A DNA stretch of 64,000 nt from CAWABB01 sp963780165 (GCA_963780165.1 CAWABB010000007.1:372001-436000); one strand, 5' to 3'. Numbered from the stretch's first letter, positions 51,101-59,746 are shown. Numbers and translations are program-made. Notes: generated by a model from the sequence alone, not told the origin.

Positions 51101-53741
51101 TGTCGCGGGAGCGGGCTTCGGGAGGACCTTCCTCTCGTTCTGGGGAGACTGGGACGGCAGCACGCGTCCCTCCGGTCAGGGCCACCGGCTCGTCGCCTCG
51201 GTGCTGATGGAGAACCTCACCCGGCTCTCTCGCATCCTGGGACGGCTCGCGTCCATCGACAGGACCGTCAGGCTACCTGCGGACCTGCTGCGAGAACTCG
51301 AGCAGCTGCCGGAAGGCCGGCAGACGCTGGTGAGCCTCCTCGATGAAATCACAAGCCTGACGCACCAGCTCGAGCGTCGCTATCGCGGGGTTCTCCCCTT
51401 TCATGCGACCCCCGGGACGCTCCGTAGAATCGGGATGACGCTTCACGTTGCCCGGGACCCGGTGACATCGTTGTGGTATCACAATGATCGTCTCGAGCGC
51501 CGGATGCTGGACCTCCGCCGGAGACGGCGGGAGGCCCTCGAGCGCTACTTCGCCCTCAACAAGAGACTTCGCAAGGAGCTCCACTCGCTCATTCCGGCGC
51601 TGGTCGGGAACCTGTCCGATCCCCGCCTCGCCCTCGATGCCGTGAGATACCGGGACCTCCTGCAGCGATTCGTCCTGACTCCGCGAATTCACCAGGGCAT
51701 GGTCACCGCGCAGGATCCGTTCGCAATCGACACCACCGTGTTCAACCTCGGCGAGATCAACGAGATATCCGCGCGATTCGGAAACCCCGGAATGATTCTG
51801 GCCCTCCAGGTAAGCATGTCCACCAGGCCGGAGGCGCTGATCTCGCTGGATCAGAAGATGCGCGCGCGCAGGGAGGCCATACTCCGCGACCATCCTGACG
51901 CCGATATGCCGGCCGTATCACTGATCCCGCTCTTCGAAGGCCCGGAAGCGGTGCGGGCTATCCCGTCATACGCGGAGAAGATCTGGGAGTATTCCCTTCA
52001 GAGCAGAAGGATCAATCAGGAGACGGGGGACCGTTTTGCCGAGGTCGTGACCGAGGTGTTCATCGCGGGCTCGGATCTCAGCCAGGCTGTGGGTCAGGCG
52101 GCCGGAGCGCAGCTGTACAAGCAGGCGAAGGTCGAGCTCATGACCTGGCTCGCGCATCACGGGCTCGCTGAGAAGGTGCGATTGAAACTCGGCTCCGGGG
52201 AGCCCATGCAGCGCCAGGGCGGGTACTACAATCCGTTCAGCGGACAACCGGCGTTCACCCCGGACAGCGACGCGTCGCACCGGTTCGACGGCCACCTTCG
52301 TGCATCGACGAGACGGGCCACACGCTATGCGACCACGCCGCTTCTCGGCGTGTTCTCGGGCGGCGACCTGAGGACGATCCAGAGCAACCTTGCGGAGCGC
52401 CTTCGCAATCTCTCTTCGCTTGAGGTCGCCGAGATACTGTATCACCTTGCGGGAGCGCAACACCGGCATCGCCGCGATCTGATCCGGGCGTGCGAAGAGC
52501 TCGCGGAAAGCAGGCTCACGAGAACCACACGCGGCGCGCAGGCTCTCGAGCGTCTGACGGTGGGGACGCGCGACGAAGTCTATCAGGAATTCCTCAAGGT
52601 CGCTACCGACAACTTCCGACAGATCCTGTACGGGCGGGACGAGGACGTGACCGGTCTCCACATGATTTCCTACTTCGTCGCGAGAACGACGCCGCCCCTG
52701 AGGGACAGGCCCACTGTCCGGCCTGCGCAGGTCGGAAAAGACGCCGGGAACCGGATTCTCGAACGGATCGCGGAAACGATCCCCCTTTCGCGGTACGGAA
52801 GCCTCCTCAGGGCGATCGCGCACAATCAGGCGCAGACTGCCGTCCTCGGCGTGAATCAGCTGACCACGGGATTGTTCCGGGCACTCGACATCTTCTCACG
52901 TGATAGGACGACAGAAGGAGACCCGCAGACGTTCCTTGCCGACAGGATCCTCCCTCATCTTCCGGTCTATGAGATCCTGAACTCGTTGAGGCTCTACCAG
53001 GACGCCCAGCTGAAGCATTTCCACGCCCTCGAGCGTGCCTTTCCGGCGGGGAATTCTGCGTTCGTCGCACTTCGGGAGGATATGGACGCCATGGCCCGAC
53101 TGATCCCGCTGTTCCAGCAGGAACTCGTGCGACGCCATGGAATCGACGTGACAGACTTCTTCACGAATGCGGGGTTCAAGCCGCGTCTGTTGCCGACCGT
53201 GCGGCCGGACCTCGCGGTGCTGCTGCAGGCTAACATTTTCAACACCGAATGGGAACGGATTGAAGAGGCTGCCGGATCTCCGATCGACCCCGCATGGAAG
53301 GCTTCCGTACAGCGTATGCTTCGGGCAACTGATGAAATCCAGGGGTGGCGCTCGCAGGCCTGGACACTGCTCGAACGCCCCGTCTATCAACGGGTGGCAA
53401 GCTTTGTAGAACTGGCTTCCTCATTGTATTCAATAGCTTCCCGCGCCGGCAGTGCCGAAATCGCCGCTCCTGTCCGGGATGTCAGGCTCTCCCCTGTGGT
53501 GTCTCACTTCCTCAGCGCAGGTCGACCGGACGACGAGATGCGGCAGTTCCTTGCCGCCGCGGTCGGCTACCTCACCGCCGCCTCCGCAGGCATGGTCGAG
53601 GTCCCCACCAATGTCATTCGAGCCCTGAAGGAAGTGGAGCGGATTGCGGAAATAGAAGACCAGGCGCTCAAGCCGGAGCAGCAGGACCAGCTCAGGTTCT
53701 ACCTGCTCCAGATCGCCAGGCTCGCGGGCGATAATGGCTAG
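48135..53741 (+). CDS. Fusion of tandem aminotransferase folds with a PEP-carboxylase-like module
   Basis: Single open frame of 1868 residues. Residues about 40-345 look like a decayed fold-type I aminotransferase (FHIGNPV, SSSGKREIIFASGGVIETL, then LTPGIFGPGYADL where the cofactor lysine should be). Residues about 430-785 are an intact aminotransferase with N539 (NNPHNATG), D567 and Y570 (VVDDLSY), K614 (SMSKTDCLAG) and R758 (FRLTLGG). From about 860 the chain follows PEP carboxylase: TVHPTQAYSIRT (H916, like the TAHPTE histidine), SFWGDWDGS (1001-1009), ALQVSMSTRPEAL, MPAVSLIPLFE, EVFIAGSDLSQAVG (1307-1320) and KLGSGEPMQRQGG (1351-1363). Several PEPC catalytic motifs are altered (DRDGNP, HGRGGS). 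A route PEP to oxaloacetate to aspartate in one chain is attractive but unproven. Confidence 0.7.
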   Translation: MSTDAHEVRELFRLKPTRAAKVSEISEATAASSTPAEERVNFHIGNPVQEYRLLQAYLRAATGLDIRDESLTMEHPEELLEHLGWEAEERPVLDFLDRLVKSSGPYLPRGGFTRSAPLPLARTAADWFQKQQEPLSYDLGSSSGKREIIFASGGVIETLRVFCHALGKYLVHAPARVAAYGIDLPPHMRAIPGVTIDDLPGNEEAAIHALRTLLESGHKSPVFLVLGELPSEHARRMLRSLSLNHPLFFLEANNAPNHLSLAREAKLMERVIRFLTPGIFGPGYADLSLMFVAGNAEYLSLLETIHFQLKGTPSASEVELLSFLLTLPLSGTGKDVVAMTLPADAPREGSAFGLAVETTVSHHARAIEETLAGVTGRMQARVTSVTERLDARAHELGARIQGHTPLSRVDPFASLSAADVMHDLRNASADAPWTDSIRQSFLQAFIVHHPEYRQDACIVVSGSSRTGLGILGYHCGIRSVITPDLSWTYEHCFPSVKAVPLRPDLSLDTDGMIREVSERLVQDPGWVETGAVVLNNPHNATGRVFDQREVSRLVEWLLARNIRVVDDLSYQNVAPVDALPDIPTVRQIAEELAAEGRITAEQAARAITVHSMSKTDCLAGARLSVIEIRERSMRERFDAVNRTIRPNTGALLLTYLFYRNSLEVAQAYWRLRNRIFLDRMNAIRSSVEQLPPTRNPYRIEIVPPSGSMYPLLMIRNLPPGLSLEWVASGLARQGIGMIPLSTFARTEAGFETGRVAFRLTLGGTDGAEILKAKTRRVVIDLNRLLAEEQAQYTRRRLPARAVATADSAAARARLDGVDLLLHASVERLVRRAASWQRNAMRDADGREAFDAFLRERLRGLRQRYADRSEILNDVLSGARRDGGTSLASTLSKEFYRDSIDRRQNAFRSRLFDRTVHPTQAYSIRTEAAFESIHERLLSGLEPAAADIDAAAQELVQEFLGSNVAITSTDEAREVLLDLDAHVAAEMLGDVAGAGFGRTFLSFWGDWDGSTRPSGQGHRLVASVLMENLTRLSRILGRLASIDRTVRLPADLLRELEQLPEGRQTLVSLLDEITSLTHQLERRYRGVLPFHATPGTLRRIGMTLHVARDPVTSLWYHNDRLERRMLDLRRRRREALERYFALNKRLRKELHSLIPALVGNLSDPRLALDAVRYRDLLQRFVLTPRIHQGMVTAQDPFAIDTTVFNLGEINEISARFGNPGMILALQVSMSTRPEALISLDQKMRARREAILRDHPDADMPAVSLIPLFEGPEAVRAIPSYAEKIWEYSLQSRRINQETGDRFAEVVTEVFIAGSDLSQAVGQAAGAQLYKQAKVELMTWLAHHGLAEKVRLKLGSGEPMQRQGGYYNPFSGQPAFTPDSDASHRFDGHLRASTRRATRYATTPLLGVFSGGDLRTIQSNLAERLRNLSSLEVAEILYHLAGAQHRHRRDLIRACEELAESRLTRTTRGAQALERLTVGTRDEVYQEFLKVATDNFRQILYGRDEDVTGLHMISYFVARTTPPLRDRPTVRPAQVGKDAGNRILERIAETIPLSRYGSLLRAIAHNQAQTAVLGVNQLTTGLFRALDIFSRDRTTEGDPQTFLADRILPHLPVYEILNSLRLYQDAQLKHFHALERAFPAGNSAFVALREDMDAMARLIPLFQQELVRRHGIDVTDFFTNAGFKPRLLPTVRPDLAVLLQANIFNTEWERIEEAAGSPIDPAWKASVQRMLRATDEIQGWRSQAWTLLERPVYQRVASFVELASSLYSIASRAGSAEIAAPVRDVRLSPVVSHFLSAGRPDDEMRQFLAAAVGYLTAASAGMVEVPTNVIRALKEVERIAEIEDQALKPEQQDQLRFYLLQIARLAGDNG

Positions 53742-53752
53742 TGGGTGGTCTG

Positions 53753-54313
53753 ATGGAACCGACAATCAGAAACGGCGCTTCAACCTACCTCTGGCTCCAA
53801 CGAAACGCATGGCGGTACGACTTCGTCCTCCAGCACCAGGGCCGGGACATTGGCACCCTGGAGGCAACTTCCTGGTCCCATCAGGAATTTGAGGGATCCA
53901 CAAAGGAAGGAGTATGGTTTTTCAGGCAGGAAGGGTTCTGGCGGCGGGAGATTTTCTGTGAGGAAGCCCCAGCGCGCCAGCGTGTGGCCTCATTCAAGCC
54001 GAACTGGTCGGTCTCAGAAGGGAAGATCGAACTGGCAGACGGGCGGACATTTGACTGGTCGACAACTGGATTCCTCCGCCCCGTGTCTCAGCTCGTAGAT
54101 TACAAGGGGAGGAAAGTGCTCGATATAAACGAAGGCAACAGCTTCAAATCAAAGGGGTTAAAGAATCTATTTCGATCTGGGGCTACAATAGTCCGAGGGG
54201 ATTCTCCCTGCGACACAAAGACCTTTTCTCTCCTCTGTGTCTTCACCTGGTACCTGCTGCTCTGCAGGAGGGATGAGACCTCTTCGGCTGCCACGGTAGC
54301 AGCCATCAGCTAG
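53753..54313 (+). CDS. Hypothetical protein
   Basis: Protein of 186 residues beginning at ATG 53753, 11 nt after the fusion-enzyme stop; a GTG at 53741 overlaps that stop and is an alternative start. It reads as a beta-rich single domain with many aromatic residues (YLWLQRNAWRYDFVLQHQG, GVWFFRQEGFWRREIF, FDWSTTGFLRPV), somewhat like scramblase/LURP-one folds. A hydrophobic stretch lies near the C-terminus (LLCVFTWYLLLC). I do not recognise the family. Position suggests it belongs to the fusion-enzyme operon. Confidence 0.6.
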   Translation: MEPTIRNGASTYLWLQRNAWRYDFVLQHQGRDIGTLEATSWSHQEFEGSTKEGVWFFRQEGFWRREIFCEEAPARQRVASFKPNWSVSEGKIELADGRTFDWSTTGFLRPVSQLVDYKGRKVLDINEGNSFKSKGLKNLFRSGATIVRGDSPCDTKTFSLLCVFTWYLLLCRRDETSSAATVAAIS

Positions 54314-54345
54314 AACTCTCTATCCCGGGAGCTACCGTATTCCTC

Positions 54346-56037
54346 CTACGATCGGGTGTAGAGATACCGCTTGATCTTCTGGGTAGGGGTTTTCTGGAAG
54401 GGTTCGGCCTGCTCAATCAGTTTGTGAATTCGGGCGGACAGCGGGACCCGGTTGTTCACCTGCCTGTGCAGTTCCGCAAGCAGCTCATTCGCGCGGGCCT
54501 TGAGATCCGCTTCACTGGCTTTCAGAGCCTCTTTCAGCCTCTCATAGTCCAGGTTCACGAGCGCTATCAGCTTGTTCTGCTCCTGGAAGACGAGTGAATC
54601 CCTGACAGTGTCAAATTCATTGATAACGGCCTCGATTTCCTCGGGGTAGATGTTCTTGCCGCTGGGCCCGAGGATCATGTTCTTCGACCGGCCTTTGATG
54701 TACAGATACCTGTCGGCGTCGAAAAGCCCGAGATCTCCCGTCTTGAACCATCCATCCTCTGTGAACGCGGCGGCCGTCTTTTCAGGGTCCCTGTAGTACC
54801 CCTTCATCACGGTCGGTCCCTTGACTTCGATCTCCCCTTCTCCTGTCAACGGGTTAGGATTTGCAATCCGGATCATGGTTCCCCCCGGCAGCACAGGGCC
54901 GGTCGACCGGTACCGCGTGTCCGCTGCCCCCGTGCCGGCGATAAGCGGAGCGGTTTCGGTCAGGCCGTAGCCGATGGCATACGGGAACCCCGCCTCCCTC
55001 AGGAAGAGCTCCACGTCGGGTGCCAGGGGCGCCCCGCCGATGGTGAAAATTCTCAACTCGCCCCCGAAGGTCTTCAGCAGCTTCTTCCCCGCAATCTTGT
55101 TCAGGATGCGGCGAATCGGAGCGATCGCATGCAGACGCTTCAGGACCGGTTTCCCGGTAAGCTCAGGCAGAATTCTGGACCTGTAGATCTTCTCAATGAT
55201 CAGGGGAACCGACAGCATGATCGTCGGACGGACCTTCTGCAACGCCGGCATAAGGACAGCAGCCGTCGGGGGTTTGTCAAGATAGTTGACCGTGGCACCG
55301 GCCATGAAGACCGTGATCAGCCCGAGGGTCGATTCGTAGGTATGCGGGAGCGGGAGGATCGAAAGCAGGCGGTCGTCCGGACAGGCTTCCGAAATCAGCT
55401 CCGTGCCGATCGCATCCGAGACCAGGTTGCCATGGGTCAGCATGACCCCCTTCGAGAAACCTGTCGTACCCGACGTGTATACAATCGAGGCGATGTCATC
55501 GGGAGTCGGCCCCTGGTCTCCCGCGCCCGACAGGTTGCCCGAGGCCGGCCGCAGCGCCGACTCACGCGGGATGTCAGTACGAGAGAGGTCGCTTTCGGTT
55601 GCTCCCGGCGGAATGACCGTCCAATCGTCCAGCAGGATGCAAATCCCCCGCGACTCCATTGGCACGAATTCGAGTTTCTCGTACTGACGCCGGGAGACGA
55701 AGATCGCTCCAGTACCGGAGTGGTCGATGATACGAGCGATGTCCTTGGGAGGGAACTCCGTCAGGATAGGAACCGCAATCGCCCCCATTGAGGTAACCGC
55801 GAAGTACGACACTCCCCACCGGGGACTGTTCTCCCCGAGAATCGCCACGCGGTCTCCCGGGTTCATCCCCCGTTCGCGCAGAAATGCGGAAAGTTCCGAC
55901 GCTCGCTCTGCAACCTCGGCGTATGTGAACCCTTCCCCCTCGTGCAGTCTGAGTGCGGTCTTCCCCCCGAAGCGTCTGGCCGACTGCGTCAGTATGTCAC
56001 GAAGAGTAGCGGGCTTGGCATGCATGGGTGTGTCCAT
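54346..56037 (-). CDS. Long-chain acyl-CoA synthetase (AMP-forming)
   Basis: ANL-superfamily ligase of 563 residues that activates fatty acids with ATP and CoA at the cytoplasmic face of the membrane. AMP-binding motifs are SIVYTSGTTGFSKGVMLTH (P-loop type), IGGAPLAPDVE, the A5 motif GYGLTETAPL, KTGDLG and GRSKNMILGPSGKNIYPEEIE in the C-terminal lid. The last catalytic lysine is in KTPTQKIKRYLY. The ATG at 56037 was chosen; longer in-frame sequence upstream overlaps the PAP2 gene in another frame and looks non-coding. The gene follows PAP2 by 23 nt. Confidence 0.9.
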   Translation of the reverse strand: MDTPMHAKPATLRDILTQSARRFGGKTALRLHEGEGFTYAEVAERASELSAFLRERGMNPGDRVAILGENSPRWGVSYFAVTSMGAIAVPILTEFPPKDIARIIDHSGTGAIFVSRRQYEKLEFVPMESRGICILLDDWTVIPPGATESDLSRTDIPRESALRPASGNLSGAGDQGPTPDDIASIVYTSGTTGFSKGVMLTHGNLVSDAIGTELISEACPDDRLLSILPLPHTYESTLGLITVFMAGATVNYLDKPPTAAVLMPALQKVRPTIMLSVPLIIEKIYRSRILPELTGKPVLKRLHAIAPIRRILNKIAGKKLLKTFGGELRIFTIGGAPLAPDVELFLREAGFPYAIGYGLTETAPLIAGTGAADTRYRSTGPVLPGGTMIRIANPNPLTGEGEIEVKGPTVMKGYYRDPEKTAAAFTEDGWFKTGDLGLFDADRYLYIKGRSKNMILGPSGKNIYPEEIEAVINEFDTVRDSLVFQEQNKLIALVNLDYERLKEALKASEADLKARANELLAELHRQVNNRVPLSARIHKLIEQAEPFQKTPTQKIKRYLYTRS

Positions 56038-56060
56038 CGGGAAATCACCGGTGTGTAGTG

Positions 56061-56858
56061 TCAGAGCGACATTCGGAACGAAATCTGCACACTTCGGGGT
56101 CCTGCGGCGGGTACGACCGATAGGCCACCCTGGCCGACCTTGTGAAGTGCCGGAACGCCGATCCCTGCGAGTGTCCCGATTGCGGCACCGGCAAGGATGT
56201 CTGTTGGGAAATGCGACCCGGATGTGTACCGCAGTACGCCGATCGTTGTCGCCACGCTGAGCGATGCGGCCCAGATCCACGGTCGCAGCGGCGAATCAGG
56301 CTCGTAAGCCTCGAACGTAACGCTGACGAAGACGGCGGAGGCAAATGCGAATGCCGTGTGGCTGGAGTAGAATGATTGTCGTGCCTCGACAGTCGTCTTC
56401 GAATCCGGAGGGGCGTCAGGATTGTACGCAAACGGGCGTGTGCGTAGGACCAGGCCTTTCGTCAGCTGCACAGCGGCCAGGGTCAACAACACTGTCTCCC
56501 CGTACATGGCTCCGTATGTGACAACGTCTTCCCGCACCGGCTCAGACACCAGAAGGGCTGCAGGGCTGAGGATAAGTGCGTATGCCAGCAGGTCCGAAAG
56601 GTCATCAGCCTCCGTCGAAAATTGATACGTCGCACCGCGATCGAACGCGTTTACATCGGCGCGCGAGAGTGCTGCGACCTGCTCCCCGGTCAGCCCGACG
56701 GCCTGATCGTGCATTCCATACGCAACGAGGCCTCCCACCACACCGCTTCCGATGAGAATCGACTCCCTGGTCGGGTTCAGGACGTACGGCGATTGCGCCC
56801 ACGCGGTGGGAGCGCCATTCGCAAGAAGCTGGACAACGAGAGCGGTACAAATGACCTT
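56061..56858 (-). CDS. PAP2-family phosphatase, membrane or periplasmic
   Basis: Phosphatase of about 265 residues with the three PAP2 motifs: KGLVLRTRPFAYN (KxxxxxxRP), YSSHTAFAFA (in place of PSGH) and LRYTSGSHFPTDILAG (RxxxGxHxxxD). The TTG at 56858 gives a signal-like N-terminus (KVICTALVVQLLANGAPTAWAQ). An earlier TTG at 56957 would lie upstream of the likely transcription start, since a TATCTTTGG -10-like element sits at 56962-56954. The start is therefore uncertain. The substrate could be a lipid phosphate or undecaprenyl pyrophosphate. It is probably cotranscribed with the acyl-CoA ligase. Confidence 0.82.
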   Translation of the reverse strand, partial: KVICTALVVQLLANGAPTAWAQSPYVLNPTRESILIGSGVVGGLVAYGMHDQAVGLTGEQVAALSRADVNAFDRGATYQFSTEADDLSDLLAYALILSPAALLVSEPVREDVVTYGAMYGETVLLTLAAVQLTKGLVLRTRPFAYNPDAPPDSKTTVEARQSFYSSHTAFAFASAVFVSVTFEAYEPDSPLRPWIWAASLSVATTIGVLRYTSGSHFPTDILAGAAIGTLAGIGVPALHKVGQGGLSVVPAAGPRSVQISFRMSL

Positions 56859-56916
56859 CAAGCGTTGAATGGCAACATCTCCATGAACCGAGGACTCCTC
56901 AGAACTGACACAGGGC

Positions 56917-56945
56917 TTGAACTTATCATCTTCCTGCGCTATTCT
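56917..56945 (+). promoter_or_regulatory. Probable promoter of the methyltransferase gene
   Basis: TTGAAC (56917), 17-bp spacer, TATTCT (56940). The leader would be about 33 nt, with GAAGGAG further downstream near the ATG at 56985. Confidence 0.5.
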
Positions 56946-56984
56946 GGCTGGGTCCAAAGATAGCGAGAAGGAGCATCAGTTGCC

Positions 56985-57533
56985 ATGGGTCTGATCATGC
57001 TGTACTTCGTGGGGGCCATTGCCCTTGCAGGCATTTCGTGGCGGACATTCGGCGACGTCCGCTCGCACGGATTCATGCGGTTTCTGGCGTTCGAGGCGAT
57101 CTGGGCGGTGCTCGTGCTGAACCTGACGGCCTGGTTTCGGAACCCTCTCTCCTGGCACCAGATCATCTCCTGGGTCCTGCTGACGGCCGCGGCTGTTCTC
57201 GCTCTTTCAGGATTCCTTGAACTACGGCGCGGGGGCAAACCCCTCTCGCGTCCGCAGCGAGCAGGCACATTTGGATTCGAGGAGACGACCCAGCTCGTGA
57301 CGACCGGCCCGTACCGGCACATCCGGCACCCCCTCTACACGTCCCTCCTTCTCCTCGTGTGCGGCGCCGCATTCAAATCGCTCTCCTTTTTCGGGATCAT
57401 CATCGGCCTCGCTGCCGGCTTCCTCCTGTATGTGACGGCGTACTACGAAGAACTCGAAAACCTGGAACGGTTTGGCGAGAGTTACGACCGGTACATGGAG
57501 CACACGAAGATGTTCGTTCCGGGACTTCTCTAG
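56985..57533 (+). CDS. ICMT/PEMT-like integral membrane methyltransferase
   Basis: Protein of 182 residues with four or five membrane segments. The C-terminal catalytic motif GPYRHIRHPLYTSLLLL, the later YYEELENLERFGESYDRYME and the terminal VPGL are characteristic of isoprenylcysteine carboxyl methyltransferase and phospholipid N-methyltransferase relatives. Bacterial members methylate a lipid or small membrane substrate that is usually unknown. It stands alone between two operons. Confidence 0.85.
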   Translation: MGLIMLYFVGAIALAGISWRTFGDVRSHGFMRFLAFEAIWAVLVLNLTAWFRNPLSWHQIISWVLLTAAAVLALSGFLELRRGGKPLSRPQRAGTFGFEETTQLVTTGPYRHIRHPLYTSLLLLVCGAAFKSLSFFGIIIGLAAGFLLYVTAYYEELENLERFGESYDRYMEHTKMFVPGLL

Positions 57534-57643
57534 GCCAGGCATCCGGATAGGAACGGGCCTGGCGAAGGATTGCGCCCTGGCCGCAGAGCCATCGAGTCGC
57601 GGATCGCCGTATCCCGTCAGACTCTCTCACGTCAAATCTCCTC

Positions 57644-57672
57644 TTGCATCTGTCGCACAATCTCGATATCTA
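57644..57672 (+). promoter_or_regulatory. Probable promoter of the T9SS cargo gene at 57825
   Basis: TTGCAT (57644), 17-bp spacer, TATCTA (57667). The leader would be about 145 nt; nothing else was found in it. Confidence 0.45.
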
Positions 57673-57824
57673 AATCGCCATGTTCTGTTCTCTTCCATGA
57701 CGACGTCTCTTCTCATACCATGGCTCGTCGCCCCACTCTCCCCTCCCGCCTTCGATCCCGCGGCACCACCTGACTGCGCAATCATCATCACCACCAATCC
57801 CCAACCATTCCACTGGAGCTCTTC

Positions 57825-59555
57825 ATGACCCGGCTGTTATTGTTGTGCGGCATTATTGCCGGATGTCTGGTCGCCGTCGCCCCGAAGGCGCATGCCGACG
57901 TGTTCCCATCCCGCATTTCGCTTACCAACCCCGACGGCTCACCCTTCGATGGCAGCTTCACGGATGGCTCGGCGGCAACAATCAGCTACCTGCTGAACGA
58001 TACCGCATCGACTGTCACAGTCTTCATCGTCGATGCTGTGAGCGGGAACGTGGCCTACTCGATTGACGCGGGGGCACAGAGCCGGGGCGCGCATGAAGTG
58101 CAGTGGGACGGGAGCGGCGCAGCCAGCGGACATTCGTACATCGTCAGGGTGGAGACTTCTCAGCCGCCGTATTCGGCCACTGACTACAGTCTCTTCCTCT
58201 TCATCAACACTTCGCTCAGCGGGAAGAACATTTACACCCGGGGCTTGGACGCCCAGAGGGATCCTCGGCGCAAGACGTTCGGGGCGCTCTACGCCTCCAA
58301 TTCGGATGCGACGCCGAATGAGAGGCTGCGCACCGGCATTCTCAGGTATGCTGCCGACGCATCGTACGACGGGACTCTGCCGGACGACCCGATGCTGACG
58401 AGCACGCTCGGGCTTCCCCACACGGGAGGCGTCTTCGACTATGGCAACAACTCGCCATGGAACGCCACGGTGGACGAACAGGGCCGGGTCTACGTCTCCG
58501 GGAATGGCACGGGCAGGGTGTTTCGGATTGACAGCGACACCTCGCAGCCAAAGACAATTATTTCCGGTCTGGTCTCTCCGCGCGGCCTGTGCGCGGTCGG
58601 CAGTGGCGAGTCGTTCGCCCTCTACATCGCGGACGACACGACCGTCGTGCGAGCCGATCTCGGAACCAGTGACACGCTCGAGACGCCCCTGGTGCTCGTG
58701 GCTGCGCTCGGCATACCAGTGCGAGACGTCCTGATTGACGATGGGGGGAACCTCTTTGCCGGCATCAGGACCGGCGTTGCAGCCCCACCCGGATATATCG
58801 AACGGTATTCACTATCGGGAACGTTGCCTGTCCATCGATCCGACGCGTTCATCACGACGGAGTTCCTCACCGGGCAACCGACGGGACTCACGCTCAAGAG
58901 GGGTCCGGACACGAACAGCTCCGCAGATGATACCATCTATTTCTCGCTGCGCGGAGCGTCCAGCACCGAGGTAGACGTCATCGGGATTCACGAGATGACC
59001 CATATCGACGACCCGTTCGGCGTCACCGTGAAGCATCTTTGGGCGCCGGACAATTATCCTGGGAGCGCCGGCGGAAACGTCAATGTCAACGCGGACCTGA
59101 CCGTGGACTACGCCGGCAACGTTGTATACTTCGAGAACGGGAACGAAGAGATCATCATGCTTTCTCCCCCCGGCGATGCTCCCAGAACGTGGTCCGTCCC
59201 GGGTCCTGATACGATTCTCGTCACGCAGGGCACAACGGGCGTTGACGAGGGAACGGTCCCGGCCCGGCTGGCGCTTCACCAGAACTATCCTAACCCGTTC
59301 AACCCGACAACGCAGATCGGTTACGAGCTCCCATCCGTCTCCGATGTGCGGCTTGGCATCTACGACATCCTGGGGAACGAGATTGCAGTTCTCTTCGACG
59401 GCGTCGCGGAGTCCGGAAGGCACGCCGCCGTGTGGGATGGAACGAACCGGAACGGCAATCGAGTCGCGAGCGGCCCCTACATCTACAGGTTGACCGCAGC
59501 GGGAACTGACGGCAGGACCGCGACCCTGACGGGGCGCATGCTGCTGGTGAAGTAA
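57825..59555 (+). CDS. Secreted beta-propeller-like protein with T9SS sorting domain
   Basis: Secreted protein of 576 residues. It has a signal peptide (LLLLCGIIAGCLVAVAPKAHA), a FlgD-like Ig domain (about 25-125: SLTNPDGSPFDGSF, GAHEVQWDGSGAASGHSYIVRV), then propeller-like repeats (about 190-450: WNATVDEQGRVYVSGNGTGRVFRI, SPRGLCAVGSG, VRDVLIDDGGNLFAGI). The C-terminal domain is the classical sorting signal (NYPNPFNPTTQIGY, GPYIYRLTAAG). GGAG lies 6 nt before the ATG. No catalytic motif is evident; it is likely a binding or structural surface protein. Confidence 0.85.
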   Translation: MTRLLLLCGIIAGCLVAVAPKAHADVFPSRISLTNPDGSPFDGSFTDGSAATISYLLNDTASTVTVFIVDAVSGNVAYSIDAGAQSRGAHEVQWDGSGAASGHSYIVRVETSQPPYSATDYSLFLFINTSLSGKNIYTRGLDAQRDPRRKTFGALYASNSDATPNERLRTGILRYAADASYDGTLPDDPMLTSTLGLPHTGGVFDYGNNSPWNATVDEQGRVYVSGNGTGRVFRIDSDTSQPKTIISGLVSPRGLCAVGSGESFALYIADDTTVVRADLGTSDTLETPLVLVAALGIPVRDVLIDDGGNLFAGIRTGVAAPPGYIERYSLSGTLPVHRSDAFITTEFLTGQPTGLTLKRGPDTNSSADDTIYFSLRGASSTEVDVIGIHEMTHIDDPFGVTVKHLWAPDNYPGSAGGNVNVNADLTVDYAGNVVYFENGNEEIIMLSPPGDAPRTWSVPGPDTILVTQGTTGVDEGTVPARLALHQNYPNPFNPTTQIGYELPSVSDVRLGIYDILGNEIAVLFDGVAESGRHAAVWDGTNRNGNRVASGPYIYRLTAAGTDGRTATLTGRMLLVK

Positions 59556-59592
59556 TCCGTCTGGCGGGTCATTCCACCGCAGCAGGGTCAGC

Positions 59593-59625
59593 GGGGGCGC
59601 TCCAGCGGGCGCCCCCTTCTGTTCG
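59593..59625 (+). terminator. Terminator after the T9SS cargo gene
   Basis: GGGGGCGC (59593-59600) pairs with GCGCCCCC (59609-59616) over an 8-nt loop, followed by TTCTGTT. It is 37 nt beyond the stop. Confidence 0.6.
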
Positions 59626-59746
59626 CTCGCAGGCTCTCTCCGTTTGGAGCCGTGACGCTGGCACCTGTGAAGGTGCGTGCGGGCACGTGTTGACCTGGAT
59701 CTGCACGTGGAAGTTTATGATGCCCTGCAGGGTCTGACAATGGAAC

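Noticed and set aside
59675..59720. A second possible promoter TTGACC at about 59691 for the LysE gene
   Set aside because: With a 17-bp spacer its -10 would be GTTTAT, much poorer than the pair at 59747-59775.
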